The notes below the pieces were generated by a model. That model saw only the letters and a list, made by a program, of their open reading frames with translations, was not told the DNA's origin and searched no databases. From positions 310,001 through 374,000 of the forward strand of contig NZ_CP087599.1 of NCBI RefSeq assembly GCF_020990385.1: a stretch of 64,000 nucleotides of DNA, written 5' to 3'. This DNA comes from Paracoccus sp. MA (GTDB taxonomy: Bacteria; Pseudomonadota; Alphaproteobacteria; Rhodobacterales; Rhodobacteraceae). Both the position numbers and the translations under genes were made by a program. Shown one piece after another: positions 26,299 through 34,976 of the stretch (position 1 is its first letter; each line of letters opens with the position of its first letter).

Positions 26299-27489
26299 TC
26301 ACACCCTCCCGCCGGGCAGGCTGATCGTCTTGCGGATCCCGTCGCGGGCAAAGAAGGCCAGGCGATCCTCGTCCAGCGCCACTCCCAGGCCGGGGCCGGC
26401 GGGGACGGTCAGCTCGAACTCGCCGTATTCCAGCGGCTCGGCCAGGATCTCCTCGGTCAGCAGCAGCGGGCCGAACAGCTCGGTGCCCCATTGCAGATTG
26501 GCGAAACAGGCGAAGGCATGGGCCGAGACCACCGTGCCCACCGCGCCTTCCAGCATGGTGCCGCCGTAAAGCCCGATCCCCGCCGCATCGGCGATGGCCG
26601 CGACGCGCAGCGCGTTGAAGGCGCCGCCGCTCTGCTCCAGCTTGACGGCAAAGACATCCGCGCCCTGCAGGCGCGCGATCTCGAAGGCGCTTTCGGGGCC
26701 GGTCAGGGATTCATCGGCCATCAGCGCCACGGGCCAGCGCCGCACCAGCCGCCGCAGCGCCGCGGTCTGCGCGACCGGCTGCTCGACCAGCTCGCAGCCC
26801 GCATCGGCAAGGGCGGGAATGCCGAAGGCGGCCTCGCCCTCGGACCAGGCCATGTTCAGGTCCACCCGCACCGAGGCGCGGTCGCCAAGCGCGGCCTTGA
26901 TCGCGGCCACATGGGCGATGTCGTCGCGCATCGGCCGCGCGCCGATCTTCAGCTTGAAGACGCGGTGGCGGCGCAGGTCCAGCATCCGCTCCGCCTCGGC
27001 GATGTCGCGCGCCGTGTCGCCCGAGGCCAGCGTCCAGGCCACCGGCAGCCGGTCGCGCCGCCGTCCGCCCAGAAGCTCGCTGACCGGCAGGCCGACCCGC
27101 TTGCCCTGCGCATCCAGCAGCGCCGTTTCCACGGCCGACTTGGCAAAGCGGTTCTCGCGCACCATCCGGCCGATCCGCGCCATGAGCGCCTGCACCTGCG
27201 TCGCGTCCTGGCCGATCATCACCGGCGCAAACCAGCTGTCGATATTGGTCTTCATGCTTTCGGGGCTTTCGCCGCCATAGGCCAGGCCGCCGATGGTGGT
27301 GCCCTCGCCGATGCCGACGATCCCGTCGCTGCAATGGACGCGGACCAGCATCAGCACCTGCCCGTTCATGGTCGCGACCGAGAGCTTGTGCGGCCGGATC
27401 GTCGGAAGGTCGAGGATCACCGTCTCGACCCGGGAAACGACGGGGCGGATATCGGTGCGCGGGGCGATGGGTGCGAATGACTGGTTCAT
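26299..27489 (-). CDS. catB: Muconate cycloisomerase
   Basis: This 396-residue enolase-superfamily enzyme closes cis,cis-muconate to muconolactone. The catalytic lysine motif FKLKIGARP, metal ligands in VDLNMAW, ELVEQPV and ALMADES, and the C-terminal GTMLEGAVGT are all visible. I prefer the start MNQSFAPIA at 27489; an in-frame ATG at 27531 would add 14 residues. It is the first gene of the nine-gene operon, and the benM-type operator lies 57 bases upstream of its start. Confidence 0.93.
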   Translation of the reverse strand: MNQSFAPIAPRTDIRPVVSRVETVILDLPTIRPHKLSVATMNGQVLMLVRVHCSDGIVGIGEGTTIGGLAYGGESPESMKTNIDSWFAPVMIGQDATQVQALMARIGRMVRENRFAKSAVETALLDAQGKRVGLPVSELLGGRRRDRLPVAWTLASGDTARDIAEAERMLDLRRHRVFKLKIGARPMRDDIAHVAAIKAALGDRASVRVDLNMAWSEGEAAFGIPALADAGCELVEQPVAQTAALRRLVRRWPVALMADESLTGPESAFEIARLQGADVFAVKLEQSGGAFNALRVAAIADAAGIGLYGGTMLEGAVGTVVSAHAFACFANLQWGTELFGPLLLTEEILAEPLEYGEFELTVPAGPGLGVALDEDRLAFFARDGIRKTISLPGGRV

Positions 27490-27545
27490 GACGCCAAATT
27501 GCGGCGGCGGCCCCTTTCTGTCCAACACCATTTGGATTTGAAAGA

Positions 27546-27560
27546 ATACCCTGAAGGTAT
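27546..27560. promoter_or_regulatory. BenM/CatM-type LysR operator (ATAC-N7-GTAT)
   Basis: ATAC (27546-27549), seven bases, then GTAT (27557-27560) is an exact match to the site bound by the muconate/benzoate-sensing regulators BenM and CatM in Acinetobacter. It lies between catB and the divergent LysR gene. A second half-site, ATAC at 27607-27610, has no matching GTAT and could be the weaker subsite. Confidence 0.8.
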
Positions 27561-27655
27561 TATGGTGAAGAAAATATGGCCCCGCGGCCAGTTACCCCGC
27601 CACAGAATACCAAAAACAATCATCGTTTTTGCTCTTGCCTGCCCAGAGGATGGCC

Positions 27656-28609
27656 ATGGATCTGCGACAGCTGCGCTATTTCACCGCGGTCGCGCGGGAA
27701 CGGAACTTCACCCGCGCGGCTCAGACCCTGAACATCGCCCAGCCGCCGCTGAGCCGCCAGATCCAGCTGCTGGAGGAGGAGCTGGGCGTCGCCCTGATCA
27801 TTCGGAAAAGCCGGCCGATCAGGCTGACCGACGCGGGACGGCTGTTCTACGAACAGGCGCTGCAGGTGCTGGGGCGGGTCGACCAGATGAAGGACGCGAC
27901 GCGCCGCGTCGGGCTGAATCGCAACCGGGTGCTGTCCATCGGCTTCGTGGCCTCGACCCTCTACGGCGGCCTGCCGGTGCTGGTCAGGAAACTGCGCCAG
28001 AACGTGCCCGAACTGGACATCCAGCTGCTGGAAATGCTGTCGATCCAGCAGATCCCCGCGCTGAAGGAAGGCCGCATCGACATCGGCTTCGGCCGCCTGA
28101 AGCACAGCGATCCGAATGTCGTCGGCACCGTCCTGCGCGAGGAGCGGCTGGTGGCCGCCCTGCCCCAGGACACCCCCCTGGCGCGGGATCCCGCGCCGCT
28201 GCCGCTGGCTGCGCTGGCCGGGCAGGCGCTGATCGTCTATCCCAAGGAGCCGCGCCCCAGCTATGCCGACCAGGTCCTCAACCTGCTGCAGGACGAGGGC
28301 ATTCGCCCGGCCGAGGTGCTGGAGGTGCGCGAAATCCAGACGGCGCTTGGTCTGGTCGCGGCGGAGTCGGGCATCTGCATCATCCCTTCCTCGGCCCGGC
28401 AGATGCGGTCGGACGTGCGCTATCGGCTGATCGACAGCCCGCGGGCGACATCGCCGGTCATCCTCAATCACCGCGCCGGCGACGCCTCGCCCTATCTCGA
28501 CCTGGTCAGGCAGCTGATCCGCGACATGTATGCCGAAAACCCGGTCTGGCTGGAGGCCAACAATCTTCGCCCAACCCCTCCCGACGACCGCAGACCGGAC
28601 CGCGCGTAA
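27656..28609 (+). CDS. catR: LysR-family regulator of catechol/benzoate genes
   Basis: This 317-residue regulator has an N-terminal winged helix (MDLRQLRYFTAVARERNFTRAAQTLNIAQPPLSRQ region) and a C-terminal effector domain. It matches CatR/CatM/BenM in length and in phrases such as LGVALIIRKSRPIRLTDAG. The start at 27656 has AGAGG six bases upstream; 27650 is a less well spaced alternative. Divergent placement from catB with the ATAC-N7-GTAT operator between them supports control of the operon by cis,cis-muconate, benzoate or both. Confidence 0.9.
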   Translation: MDLRQLRYFTAVARERNFTRAAQTLNIAQPPLSRQIQLLEEELGVALIIRKSRPIRLTDAGRLFYEQALQVLGRVDQMKDATRRVGLNRNRVLSIGFVASTLYGGLPVLVRKLRQNVPELDIQLLEMLSIQQIPALKEGRIDIGFGRLKHSDPNVVGTVLREERLVAALPQDTPLARDPAPLPLAALAGQALIVYPKEPRPSYADQVLNLLQDEGIRPAEVLEVREIQTALGLVAAESGICIIPSSARQMRSDVRYRLIDSPRATSPVILNHRAGDASPYLDLVRQLIRDMYAENPVWLEANNLRPTPPDDRRPDRA

Positions 28610-28671
28610 GGTCCTGCGCCGAGGTCACCGTGCGTTGCCTGCCATCAGGGAATGCAGGGCACGGTCGAGGC

Positions 28672-28782
28672 TGTGTCAAAACTGCTCAACTGGACTGCAT
28701 GTTGTCAGGGGCTTTCGAAGGCCGAAGTTCGCGCACGCGACCCGCGCCATCCCGAGCTCCGGCGCCCTGCCGGGCCGTTTTA
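28672..28782 (-). mobile_element. Probable remnant end of another insertion sequence
   Basis: The stretch begins GGCTGTGTCAAAACTG, which looks like the terminal repeat of several IS families. On the minus strand it encodes ARVACANFGLRKPLTT and a stop within a frame, resembling a transposase C-terminus. The complete IS5-type element starts immediately next to it, so it probably jumped into or beside this remnant. The assignment rests on pattern only. Confidence 0.4.
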
Positions 28783-28784
28783 GG

Positions 28785-29144
28785 TCATGTTGACAAATGG
28801 CGGAGCCAGAGCCTGATGCAGGCGACGTCGACGAAGCCAAGGAAGCTTTCGGCGGTTTTGTCGTAGCGGGTTGCAAGGCGGCGGCTATTTTTCAGCTTGT
28901 TGAAGCAGCGCTCGACCATGTTGCGCAGGGTGTAGATGGTCATGTCGACAGCCTTGCGCACCCTTCGGTTCCTTCGCATCGGTATCATGGGCAGGGCGTT
29001 GCGGCTCTCGATGTCTTCCCGAATTTTATCAGAGTCATAGCCCCTGTCGGCGACCAGAACTGCTGGTTGCGGCAGGTTGTCGGCCATCACCATATCATAG
29101 CCGGTGTAGTCGGAATCCTGCCCCGGCGTGATCTCGGTCCTCAT
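28785..29144 (-). CDS. IS5-family transposase, frame B
   Basis: This is the C-terminal half of the transposase, with the second catalytic Asp in VLVADRGYDSDKIRE and the Glu in NMVERCFNKLKNSRRLATRYDK. Upstream of the ATG at 29144 the same frame already reads transposase sequence (GGFSTKIHLRVNG). The functional product is therefore the A-B fusion made by frameshifting rather than a separate protein. Its stop lies inside the left terminal repeat. Confidence 0.85.
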   Translation of the reverse strand: MRTEITPGQDSDYTGYDMVMADNLPQPAVLVADRGYDSDKIREDIESRNALPMIPMRRNRRVRKAVDMTIYTLRNMVERCFNKLKNSRRLATRYDKTAESFLGFVDVACIRLWLRHLST

Positions 29145-29566
29145 CGGGAGGCCTGCGCCGTTGACGCGGAGATGGATCTTGGTCGAGAAGCCACCTCTCG
29201 AACGGCCAAGAGCCTCTTTCGGAGTCCCCCTTTTGCGCCCGCCGCATGATGATGGGCGCGGATCACAGTGCTATCAACCATCTGGAGCTTGTCTGGCGCG
29301 ATCCCAGCGTGGTTCAGCGCATCCAGGATATCCTCCCACAGTCCCGCCAAAGTCCAGCGGCGGAACTGACGGTAGACCGAGGACCACTTGCCAAACTCTT
29401 CGGGCAGATCGCGCCATGGCGCACCAGTCCTTGCGATCCAGAATATACCATTCAGAACAAGACGATGGTCCGCAGGTTTCCGCCCGTTAGGGTGCCGGAC
29501 GGCACGAATGAAGCCCTCGAAGAAGGTCCACTCATCGTCGGATATCAGGTTGCGTGCCAAGTTCAT
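29141..29566 (-). CDS. IS5-family transposase, frame A
   Basis: This 141-residue first half of the transposase has the N-terminal ISDDEWTFFEGFIRAVRHPNGR region, PWRDLPEEFGKWSSVYRQFRRW, and the first catalytic Asp in MVDSTVIRAHHHAAGAKGG. Right after that point the frame drifts into unrelated sequence. The true continuation is in frame B, reached by slippage on AAAAGGGGG (complement of 29226-29234), typical of this IS group. Confidence 0.88.
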   Translation of the reverse strand: MNLARNLISDDEWTFFEGFIRAVRHPNGRKPADHRLVLNGIFWIARTGAPWRDLPEEFGKWSSVYRQFRRWTLAGLWEDILDALNHAGIAPDKLQMVDSTVIRAHHHAAGAKGGLRKRLLAVREVASRPRSISASTAQASR

Positions 29567-29721
29567 CTCCCACGTAGAGATGAGCTTGAATCATAGGACG
29601 ACTGCCAGAGGAATCCCTTTTGTCAACACGACCTAGCCGCTGGCATTCGGCGGCGCGGCACCTGTTCCTGTCCGCGGCGGGCGGCTTTCCATCGGACGGG
29701 AGAGGGTTTTCGCGCGGCCAA

Positions 29722-29746
29722 GGAACGGATGCATGCCGGGCGCGTT
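29722..29746 (+). promoter_or_regulatory. EcfG-type stress promoter upstream of the HWE kinase
   Basis: GGAAC (29722-29726), 16 bases, CGTT (29743-29746): an exact match to the consensus recognised by alphaproteobacterial general-stress sigma factors. It lies about 95 bases before the kinase start. Confidence 0.75.
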
Positions 29747-29840
29747 GTCAGAAATCCGCTTCCCGCGACCTTGATCGTCCAGGAACCATGTTTGCGCGCA
29801 TCCGCGCGCGGGGTCGCCAGACATGGAGGGAAGGCTGCGC

Positions 29841-32800
29841 ATGAAGGAAGGACGTCAGGCGTTCCTGCTCCGTCTCAGCGATGCGCTGGCGGCGATTCCG
29901 GATGCCGCGGAAATCCAGGAAACGGCGGCGCGCCTGCTGGCGGAACGCCTCGGCGCGGATCGCGCCGCCTATCGCGAGGTCGCGGCGCCGAACGATGCGC
30001 GCAACGCCGGGACACATGCCCGCCCGGATGCCCCCGGCCGGCAGGGCGATGACCGGCGGGGCGATGACCGGCAGGGCGATGGCGGGGCGCGGCTGGCGGG
30101 CCGGATGGGCGAGCGGCTTCGGCAGGGCAAGCCGGTCGCGCTGGCCGATATCGCGCAGGATCCCCGCATCGGGGCCGAGGCACGCCGGGCCTTTCTGGCC
30201 GCCGGAACCCGGGCGCTGCTGGTGGTCCCGCTGCTCCGGCACGGCCGGGAGGCGGCCAATCTGGTCCTCGAACACGGCGCGCCGCGCGACTGGACCCCGG
30301 CCGAGGTGAAGCTGGCCGCCGAGGTGGCGGAGAGGGCGCGGGCCGCGGCCGAGCGGGCGGGGGCGCAAATCATCCTGCGCCAGAGCGAGCAGCGCGTCAG
30401 CAAGCTTCTCTCGCTGATGCCCGCCGCCGTCTACACCTGCGATGCCGAGGGCCGGCTGACCTTCTTCAACCGCCGCGCCGCCGAGCTGTGGGGGCGGGCG
30501 CCGCGGCTCGACGATGCCGGCGAGCGGTTCTGCGGATCGTTCCGGCTGTGGACCGCTGACGGCGCGCCGCTGCGGCCCGAGGACAGCCCGATGGCCGAAG
30601 CCCTGCGCGACGGGCGCAGCGCCCGCAACCTCGAAGTCGTCCTCGAACAGCCCGGCGGTGCCCGGCTGGTCACCCATGCCAGCATCGACCCGCTTTACGA
30701 CGATGACGGCCGGCTGGCGGGGGCGATCAACGTCTTCGTGGACGTGACCGAACGCAAGCAGGCCGAGGCCGCCCTGCAGGCCAGCGAGGAAACCCGCCGC
30801 CGGAACCAGAACTGGCTGGCCGCGCAAAAGGAGGCGTTCCGCGCCGCCATGGACGGCGCGGCGCTGGACGTCTCTCTGGGCATCCTTGTCGCGGCGGCGG
30901 TCGAGCAGGAAAAGGGGGCGCTGCGATGCGCCTTTTACCTTGCCGATCTTGAAAGCGCGACGCTGCACCATGTCGTCGGCATGACCGACGCCTATGCCGA
31001 GCGGGTGAACGGCTTCGAGGTCTCGCCCGAGTCGCTTGCCTGCGGACTGGCCTTCGCCAGCGGCCAGCCGGTCATCACGCCCGACGTCACCCGGGAACCG
31101 CGCTGGCGGCCCTGGATCTGGCTGGCGCGCGACTTCGGCTATCGCGCCTGCTGGTTCTTTCCGGTCGAGACCGCCTCGGGACAGCTCGTGGGCGCTCTGG
31201 CGATGTATTTCGCCGAGCCGCGCGAGCCCACGGCCCGGGATCGCGAGCTTGCCGCGGCGCTGACCCAGACCGCGGCCATCATCATCTCGCGCATGTATGC
31301 CGAGGCGGCCTTGCGCGGCAACGAGGCGCAGCTGGCCGAGGACCTGCAGGCGATGGAGGAGCTGCACGCCGTGGTAAGGGATCTGATCGGCGCCAAGCCG
31401 CCGCAGGCGCTTTACGACCGCATCGTCCAGGCGGCGGCGGTGCTGATGCGTTCGGATGCCGCCAGCATCCAGGTGCTGGACCATGAACACGGCCAGCTGA
31501 AACTGCTGGCCCATCGCGGATTTCACCCCGAATCCGCCCGGTTCTGGGAATGGGTCGGCATGGATGGCGCCAGTTCCTGCGGACGGGCCTATCACAGCGG
31601 CGACAGGGTGGTGATGGCGGATCTGGAACCGCTGATCGACGATCCGGCCGAGGTGGGGGCCTATCGCCGCTCGGGGCTGCGCGCCGTGCAGTCCACGCCG
31701 CTGCGGACCCATCGCGGCACGGTGCTCGGCATGCTCTCGACCCATTGGCGCCGGCCGCACCGGCCCAGCGAGCGCGAGCTGCGCTTCCTGGACCTGCTGG
31801 TGCGGCTGGCGGCCGATCTGGTCGAGCGGGTGCAGGCCGAGGACCGGCTGCGCGCCAGCGAGGAGCGGCTGCGCCGGTTCGGAGAGGCCTCGCATGACAT
31901 CTTGTGGATACGCGACGCGAAAACCCTGCAATGGCAATATCTCACCCCCGCCTTCGAGACCATCTACGGGCTGGGGCGCGACGCGGCGCAGGCGGGCGAC
32001 AATTATCGCGCCTGGATCAGGATGATCGCGGCCGAGGACCGGCGCAAGGCCAGCCATGCCATGCGCCAGGCCCGCCTGGGCCGGCACGTCACCTTCGACT
32101 ATCGCATCCGCAGGCAGAACGACGGCACCACCCGCTGGCTGCGCAGCACCGTCTTTCCGATCACCAACACCGCCGAGCGGGTGACGTTGATCGGCGGCAT
32201 CGGCCACGACCTGACGCAGCTGCACAAGGCGGGGCTGCGCCTGCAAACGCTCATGGAGGGAATCCCCCAGCTGGTCTGGCGCGCCATCGACGGCGGGCAC
32301 TGGACCTGGTCCAGCCCGCAATGGACCGACCATACCGGCCTGAGCAGCGAGGACAGCGCCGGGCTGGGCTGGCTGGACGCGCTGCATCCCGACGACCGGG
32401 ACAAGGCCATGCATTTCTGGAACGCCGCCGTGCGCACCGGCCATCTTGAGATGGAGGGCCGCATCCGCCATGCCGCGACCCGGCAATACCGCTGGTTCCA
32501 GACCCGCGCCACGCCGGTCCGCGACGAATCCGGCATGATCGTCGAATGGCTCGGCACCTCGACCGACATCCACGAGCTGCGCGAATTGCAGGAGCGGCAG
32601 AAGGTCCTTGTCGCCGAATTGCAGCACCGGACCCGCAATCTGATGGGCGTGGTCCGCTCGATGGCCGACAAGATCGCGCGCACCAGCACCGACCTGGCCG
32701 ATTTCCGCGAACGGTTCCACGACCGCCTGGCGGCGCTGGCCCGGGTCCAGGGCCTGCTGTCGCGGCTGGAGGAACATGACCGCGTGACCTTCGACGACCT

Positions 32801-33230
32801 GATCCGGACCGAGCTTTCCGCCATGGGCAGCGCCTCCGAGCGGGTGGTGCTGCACGGACCGCCGGGCGTCCGCCTGCGCTCCTCGACCGTGCAGATTCTG
32901 GCCCTGGCGCTGCATGAGCTGGCGACCAACGCGGTCAAATACGGCGCGCTGGGTCAGCCGGCGGGCCGGCTTGCGGTAAGCTGGCGGCTTCAGCCGCAGG
33001 GCGGGCAGGACAAGCCCTGGCTGCATATCGACTGGCGCGAAAGCGGGGTCAGGATGCCGCCTTCGGGCGCGGGTCCGCATGGCAACGGCCAGGGCCGCGA
33101 GCTGATCGAGCGCGCCCTGCCCTATCAGCTCAGCGCCCGGACCTCTTACAGCTTCGGACCGGACGGCGTGCATTGCACCATCTCGATCCCGGTCTCTGCC
33201 AGCACGACGGAGCCGGACCGGCATGACTGA
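29841..33230 (+). CDS. Multi-sensor HWE-family histidine kinase (GAF/PAS)
   Basis: This protein of about 1129 residues is soluble, with no membrane segment or signal. The ATG at 29841 follows GGAGGGAAGG; 29823 is an alternative. The order is an N-terminal GAF-like domain interrupted by a Gly/Asp/Arg repeat (GRQGDDRRGDDRQGDGG), a PAS domain (LLSLMPAAVYTCDAEGRLTF), two GAF-like domains, two further PAS domains, and the kinase. The kinase has phosphoacceptor ELQHRTRNLMGVV and the HELATNAVKYGAL box of HWE kinases. Such kinases feed PhyR-type or single-receiver regulators in the general stress response. An EcfG-type promoter precedes it, and the stop overlaps the receiver gene by 8 bases. Confidence 0.88.
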   Translation: MKEGRQAFLLRLSDALAAIPDAAEIQETAARLLAERLGADRAAYREVAAPNDARNAGTHARPDAPGRQGDDRRGDDRQGDGGARLAGRMGERLRQGKPVALADIAQDPRIGAEARRAFLAAGTRALLVVPLLRHGREAANLVLEHGAPRDWTPAEVKLAAEVAERARAAAERAGAQIILRQSEQRVSKLLSLMPAAVYTCDAEGRLTFFNRRAAELWGRAPRLDDAGERFCGSFRLWTADGAPLRPEDSPMAEALRDGRSARNLEVVLEQPGGARLVTHASIDPLYDDDGRLAGAINVFVDVTERKQAEAALQASEETRRRNQNWLAAQKEAFRAAMDGAALDVSLGILVAAAVEQEKGALRCAFYLADLESATLHHVVGMTDAYAERVNGFEVSPESLACGLAFASGQPVITPDVTREPRWRPWIWLARDFGYRACWFFPVETASGQLVGALAMYFAEPREPTARDRELAAALTQTAAIIISRMYAEAALRGNEAQLAEDLQAMEELHAVVRDLIGAKPPQALYDRIVQAAAVLMRSDAASIQVLDHEHGQLKLLAHRGFHPESARFWEWVGMDGASSCGRAYHSGDRVVMADLEPLIDDPAEVGAYRRSGLRAVQSTPLRTHRGTVLGMLSTHWRRPHRPSERELRFLDLLVRLAADLVERVQAEDRLRASEERLRRFGEASHDILWIRDAKTLQWQYLTPAFETIYGLGRDAAQAGDNYRAWIRMIAAEDRRKASHAMRQARLGRHVTFDYRIRRQNDGTTRWLRSTVFPITNTAERVTLIGGIGHDLTQLHKAGLRLQTLMEGIPQLVWRAIDGGHWTWSSPQWTDHTGLSSEDSAGLGWLDALHPDDRDKAMHFWNAAVRTGHLEMEGRIRHAATRQYRWFQTRATPVRDESGMIVEWLGTSTDIHELRELQERQKVLVAELQHRTRNLMGVVRSMADKIARTSTDLADFRERFHDRLAALARVQGLLSRLEEHDRVTFDDLIRTELSAMGSASERVVLHGPPGVRLRSSTVQILALALHELATNAVKYGALGQPAGRLAVSWRLQPQGGQDKPWLHIDWRESGVRMPPSGAGPHGNGQGRELIERALPYQLSARTSYSFGPDGVHCTISIPVSASTTEPDRHD

Positions 33231-33582
33231 ACCCCTGCTCAAGGCCCGCCGCATCCTTGTGGTCGAGGACGAATTCCTGCTTGCGGCCGAGCTTCGGGGC
33301 GAACTGGAACGGGCCGGCGCCATCGTGGTCGGGTGGGCGGGAACGCTTCAGGACGCGATGGCGCTGATCAGAGCCGAAAAGCGGCTGGACGGCGCGCTTC
33401 TGGACGTGAACCTGCACGGAGAAGCCGCCTTTCCCGCAGCCGACCTGCTGATCGAGCGGGGGGTGCGGTTCGTGTTCGTGACCGGCTACGACCAATCCGC
33501 CCTGCCCGACCGCTTCGCGGGCATCCTGCGGCTGGACAAGCCGGTCGATATGGAAAAGCTCGTGCAGGCCATGGGCGGGTGA
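33223..33582 (+). CDS. Single-domain response regulator (receiver only)
   Basis: This 119-residue receiver domain has the acidic pair in ILVVEDEF, the phosphoacceptor Asp in GALLDVNLHGE, the Thr in FVTGYDQSAL and the Lys in RLDKPVD. There is no output domain. It starts inside the last codons of the HWE kinase (8-base overlap), so it is almost certainly that kinase's partner, acting as a phosphate sink or shuttle as MdrA/SdrG-type receivers do in stress signalling. Confidence 0.88.
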   Translation: MTEPLLKARRILVVEDEFLLAAELRGELERAGAIVVGWAGTLQDAMALIRAEKRLDGALLDVNLHGEAAFPAADLLIERGVRFVFVTGYDQSALPDRFAGILRLDKPVDMEKLVQAMGG

Positions 33583-33584
33583 AC

Positions 33585-33600
33585 CCCGCCGCAAGGCGGG
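33585..33600. terminator. Short hairpin between convergent receiver genes
   Basis: CCCGCC (33585-33590), loop GCAA, GGCGGG (33595-33600) lies in the 25-base gap between two convergent stops. The tetraloop hairpin could end transcription from both sides; there is no T-tract. Confidence 0.45.
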
Positions 33601-33607
33601 CAACGGA

Positions 33608-34171
33608 TCAGTTCAGGTGACGCCTGCGCCGTTTCGCATATTCCTTCCCAAGCAGCCGCAGAAGCCATGCTTTCAGCTCCTGCTCGGCCTGTCCCCGCTC
33701 GGTCATCGCGACGGCGGATTTCAGCGCCGCCTCGACCAGCCGCTCGGCCGAGGCCCTGTCCGGCATCACCCGCTGCGCCTGCACCAGCATGTCGACCACG
33801 ATGGTTTCGATCGATTCCGAAGGCCGGACGGGCAGGCGGTCGTGTTGGGCATGCAGGTCATGCAGCATCGGCCGGGCGTGGCTGGGCTTGCTGTAGATCC
33901 GGGCATCGCGGAACCGCGGCGGCACGAGCTCGTGATGGCCGCCGGTCAGAAACAGAAAGGGGATGCCGGAGCTCTTCAGGGAATCGGCGATGCAGAAAGA
34001 GGTCTCGTCGCCCAGTTTCACGTCGAGGATGGCGGCCTCGATCCGGTCGTCGCAGAGAATGGCGTCATGCACGTCCGCAAATGGGCCCACGACGGAATCG
34101 CCCAGCTCAAGGATCTCGGTCGTCAGCTGTTCCGCCAGGAAATAATCGTCCTCAACAACGAGAATGCGCAA
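33608..34171 (-). CDS. Response regulator with a C-terminal helical extension
   Basis: Of 187 residues, 1-115 form a receiver domain (ILVVEDDYF, AAILDVKLGD, LFLTGGHHE, IYSKPS). The remaining 70 are a helical, charged tail ending in KEYAKRRRRHLN with no known output motif. The start reads TTG at 34171, with GGGGGG and GAAGG upstream. It faces the HWE kinase operon convergently. A GGAAC-N16-AGTT promoter lies about 100 bases upstream, placing it in the same stress regulon. Confidence 0.82.
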   Translation of the reverse strand: MRILVVEDDYFLAEQLTTEILELGDSVVGPFADVHDAILCDDRIEAAILDVKLGDETSFCIADSLKSSGIPFLFLTGGHHELVPPRFRDARIYSKPSHARPMLHDLHAQHDRLPVRPSESIETIVVDMLVQAQRVMPDRASAERLVEAALKSAVAMTERGQAEQELKAWLLRLLGKEYAKRRRRHLN

Positions 34172-34273
34172 CCTTCACCCCCCTTCTGCGGGCGCACTGG
34201 TCGCATCCCGGAACCAGCCGCGGCCTGCCCCCGTGATCACGATCTGCCCGCCCGAACCCACCGGACCGGAACC

Positions 34274-34298
34274 AACTCGCAAGCGCGCGGAATGTTCC
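34274..34298 (-). promoter_or_regulatory. EcfG-type promoter upstream of the 34171 response regulator
   Basis: On the minus strand GGAAC (34294-34298), 16 bases, AGTT (34274-34277). It begins GGAACAT like several other sites in this island. The last element differs from CGTT by one base. Confidence 0.6.
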
Positions 34299-34436
34299 CC
34301 GGCGCGGCCGGCATGGCCAAGCCGCAGGCAGCGCCATGGCGGACGCCTGCAGACCCGTGCGCTGTCATGGTCCCTGCGGCAGAACATCGGGCTGGTGGGG
34401 ACCGCCGGAATCGGGCGGTCCCCGGCGCGGATAGGG

Positions 34437-34928
34437 TTACCAGTCGTCGCGGAACCGGCCGCGCGCGCCTTCGCCCATGCGGTCGTCGGCGCGGGTATAG
34501 CCGCGGCGCCCGCGGTCGTTGTAATCGCGCAGCTCGTCCTGGCGGCGGCGGCGCTCGGCCTCCTCATCGCCGAACCACGAGGCGACCTCGTCCCCGGCGC
34601 GATCCGTCCAGTCGCGATCGTCGCGGCCATAGCCGCCTTCCCGGTCCTGCCGGCGATGGGTGCCGTAGGCGCCGCCGTAATCGCCCCGGCCATAGCCGCG
34701 GCGGGGATCGTCGCCATAGCCGCCGCCATAGCCGCCGGGCCGGCCGGAATAATCGCCGTAGGGCGTGCCATAGGCGCCGCGCCCATAATCGCCGTAGCGC
34801 CCCGACCGGCCATAGTCCCGGTCGCGATAATCGCTGTCGTCGTCGCGGGCGTAGCGGCTGCGATAGGACCGCTCGGAATAATCCGGGTCCCAGCGATTGC
34901 GGTCTTCGTCCCTCCAACGATCTGCCAT
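34437..34928 (-). CDS. WFGD-motif low-complexity (D/R/Y/G-rich) protein
   Basis: This 163-residue hydrophilic protein is made mostly of Arg, Asp, Tyr and Gly. The repetitive middle (GYGGGYGDDPRRGYGRGDYGG) looks disordered. Near residue 115 it has the conserved block VASWFGDEEAERRRRQDE. The start at 34928 is the first in-frame Met after an EcfG-type promoter about 50 bases upstream. The WFGD block recurs twice in the repeat protein at 38685-39371. Function is unknown; a stress-induced disordered protectant or scaffold is an inference from composition and promoter. Confidence 0.78.
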   Translation of the reverse strand: MADRWRDEDRNRWDPDYSERSYRSRYARDDDSDYRDRDYGRSGRYGDYGRGAYGTPYGDYSGRPGGYGGGYGDDPRRGYGRGDYGGAYGTHRRQDREGGYGRDDRDWTDRAGDEVASWFGDEEAERRRRQDELRDYNDRGRRGYTRADDRMGEGARGRFRDDW

Positions 34929-34976
34929 GTCATCCTCCTGTTCGGTCAGCGCCGCCGCGGGCGGCTGGGTGCGGAC

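Larger units (their letters stand above)
28783..29633 (-). mobile_element. IS5-family (IS427-type) insertion sequence
   Basis: About 851 bp lie between near-perfect inverted ends: GGTCATGTTGACAAA at 28783 and, on the other strand, GGTCGTGTTGACAAA ending at 29633. The element is flanked by TA on both sides (28781-28782 and 29634-29635), a plausible target duplication. It holds two overlapping transposase frames joined by a frameshift. It looks complete and possibly active. It separates the catechol regulator from the stress island. Confidence 0.88.

Noticed and set aside
29748..33323. Long minus-strand open frame opposite the HWE kinase
   Set aside because: Same artefact: antisense to recognisable GAF, PAS and kinase motifs, biased composition, no ribosome site.
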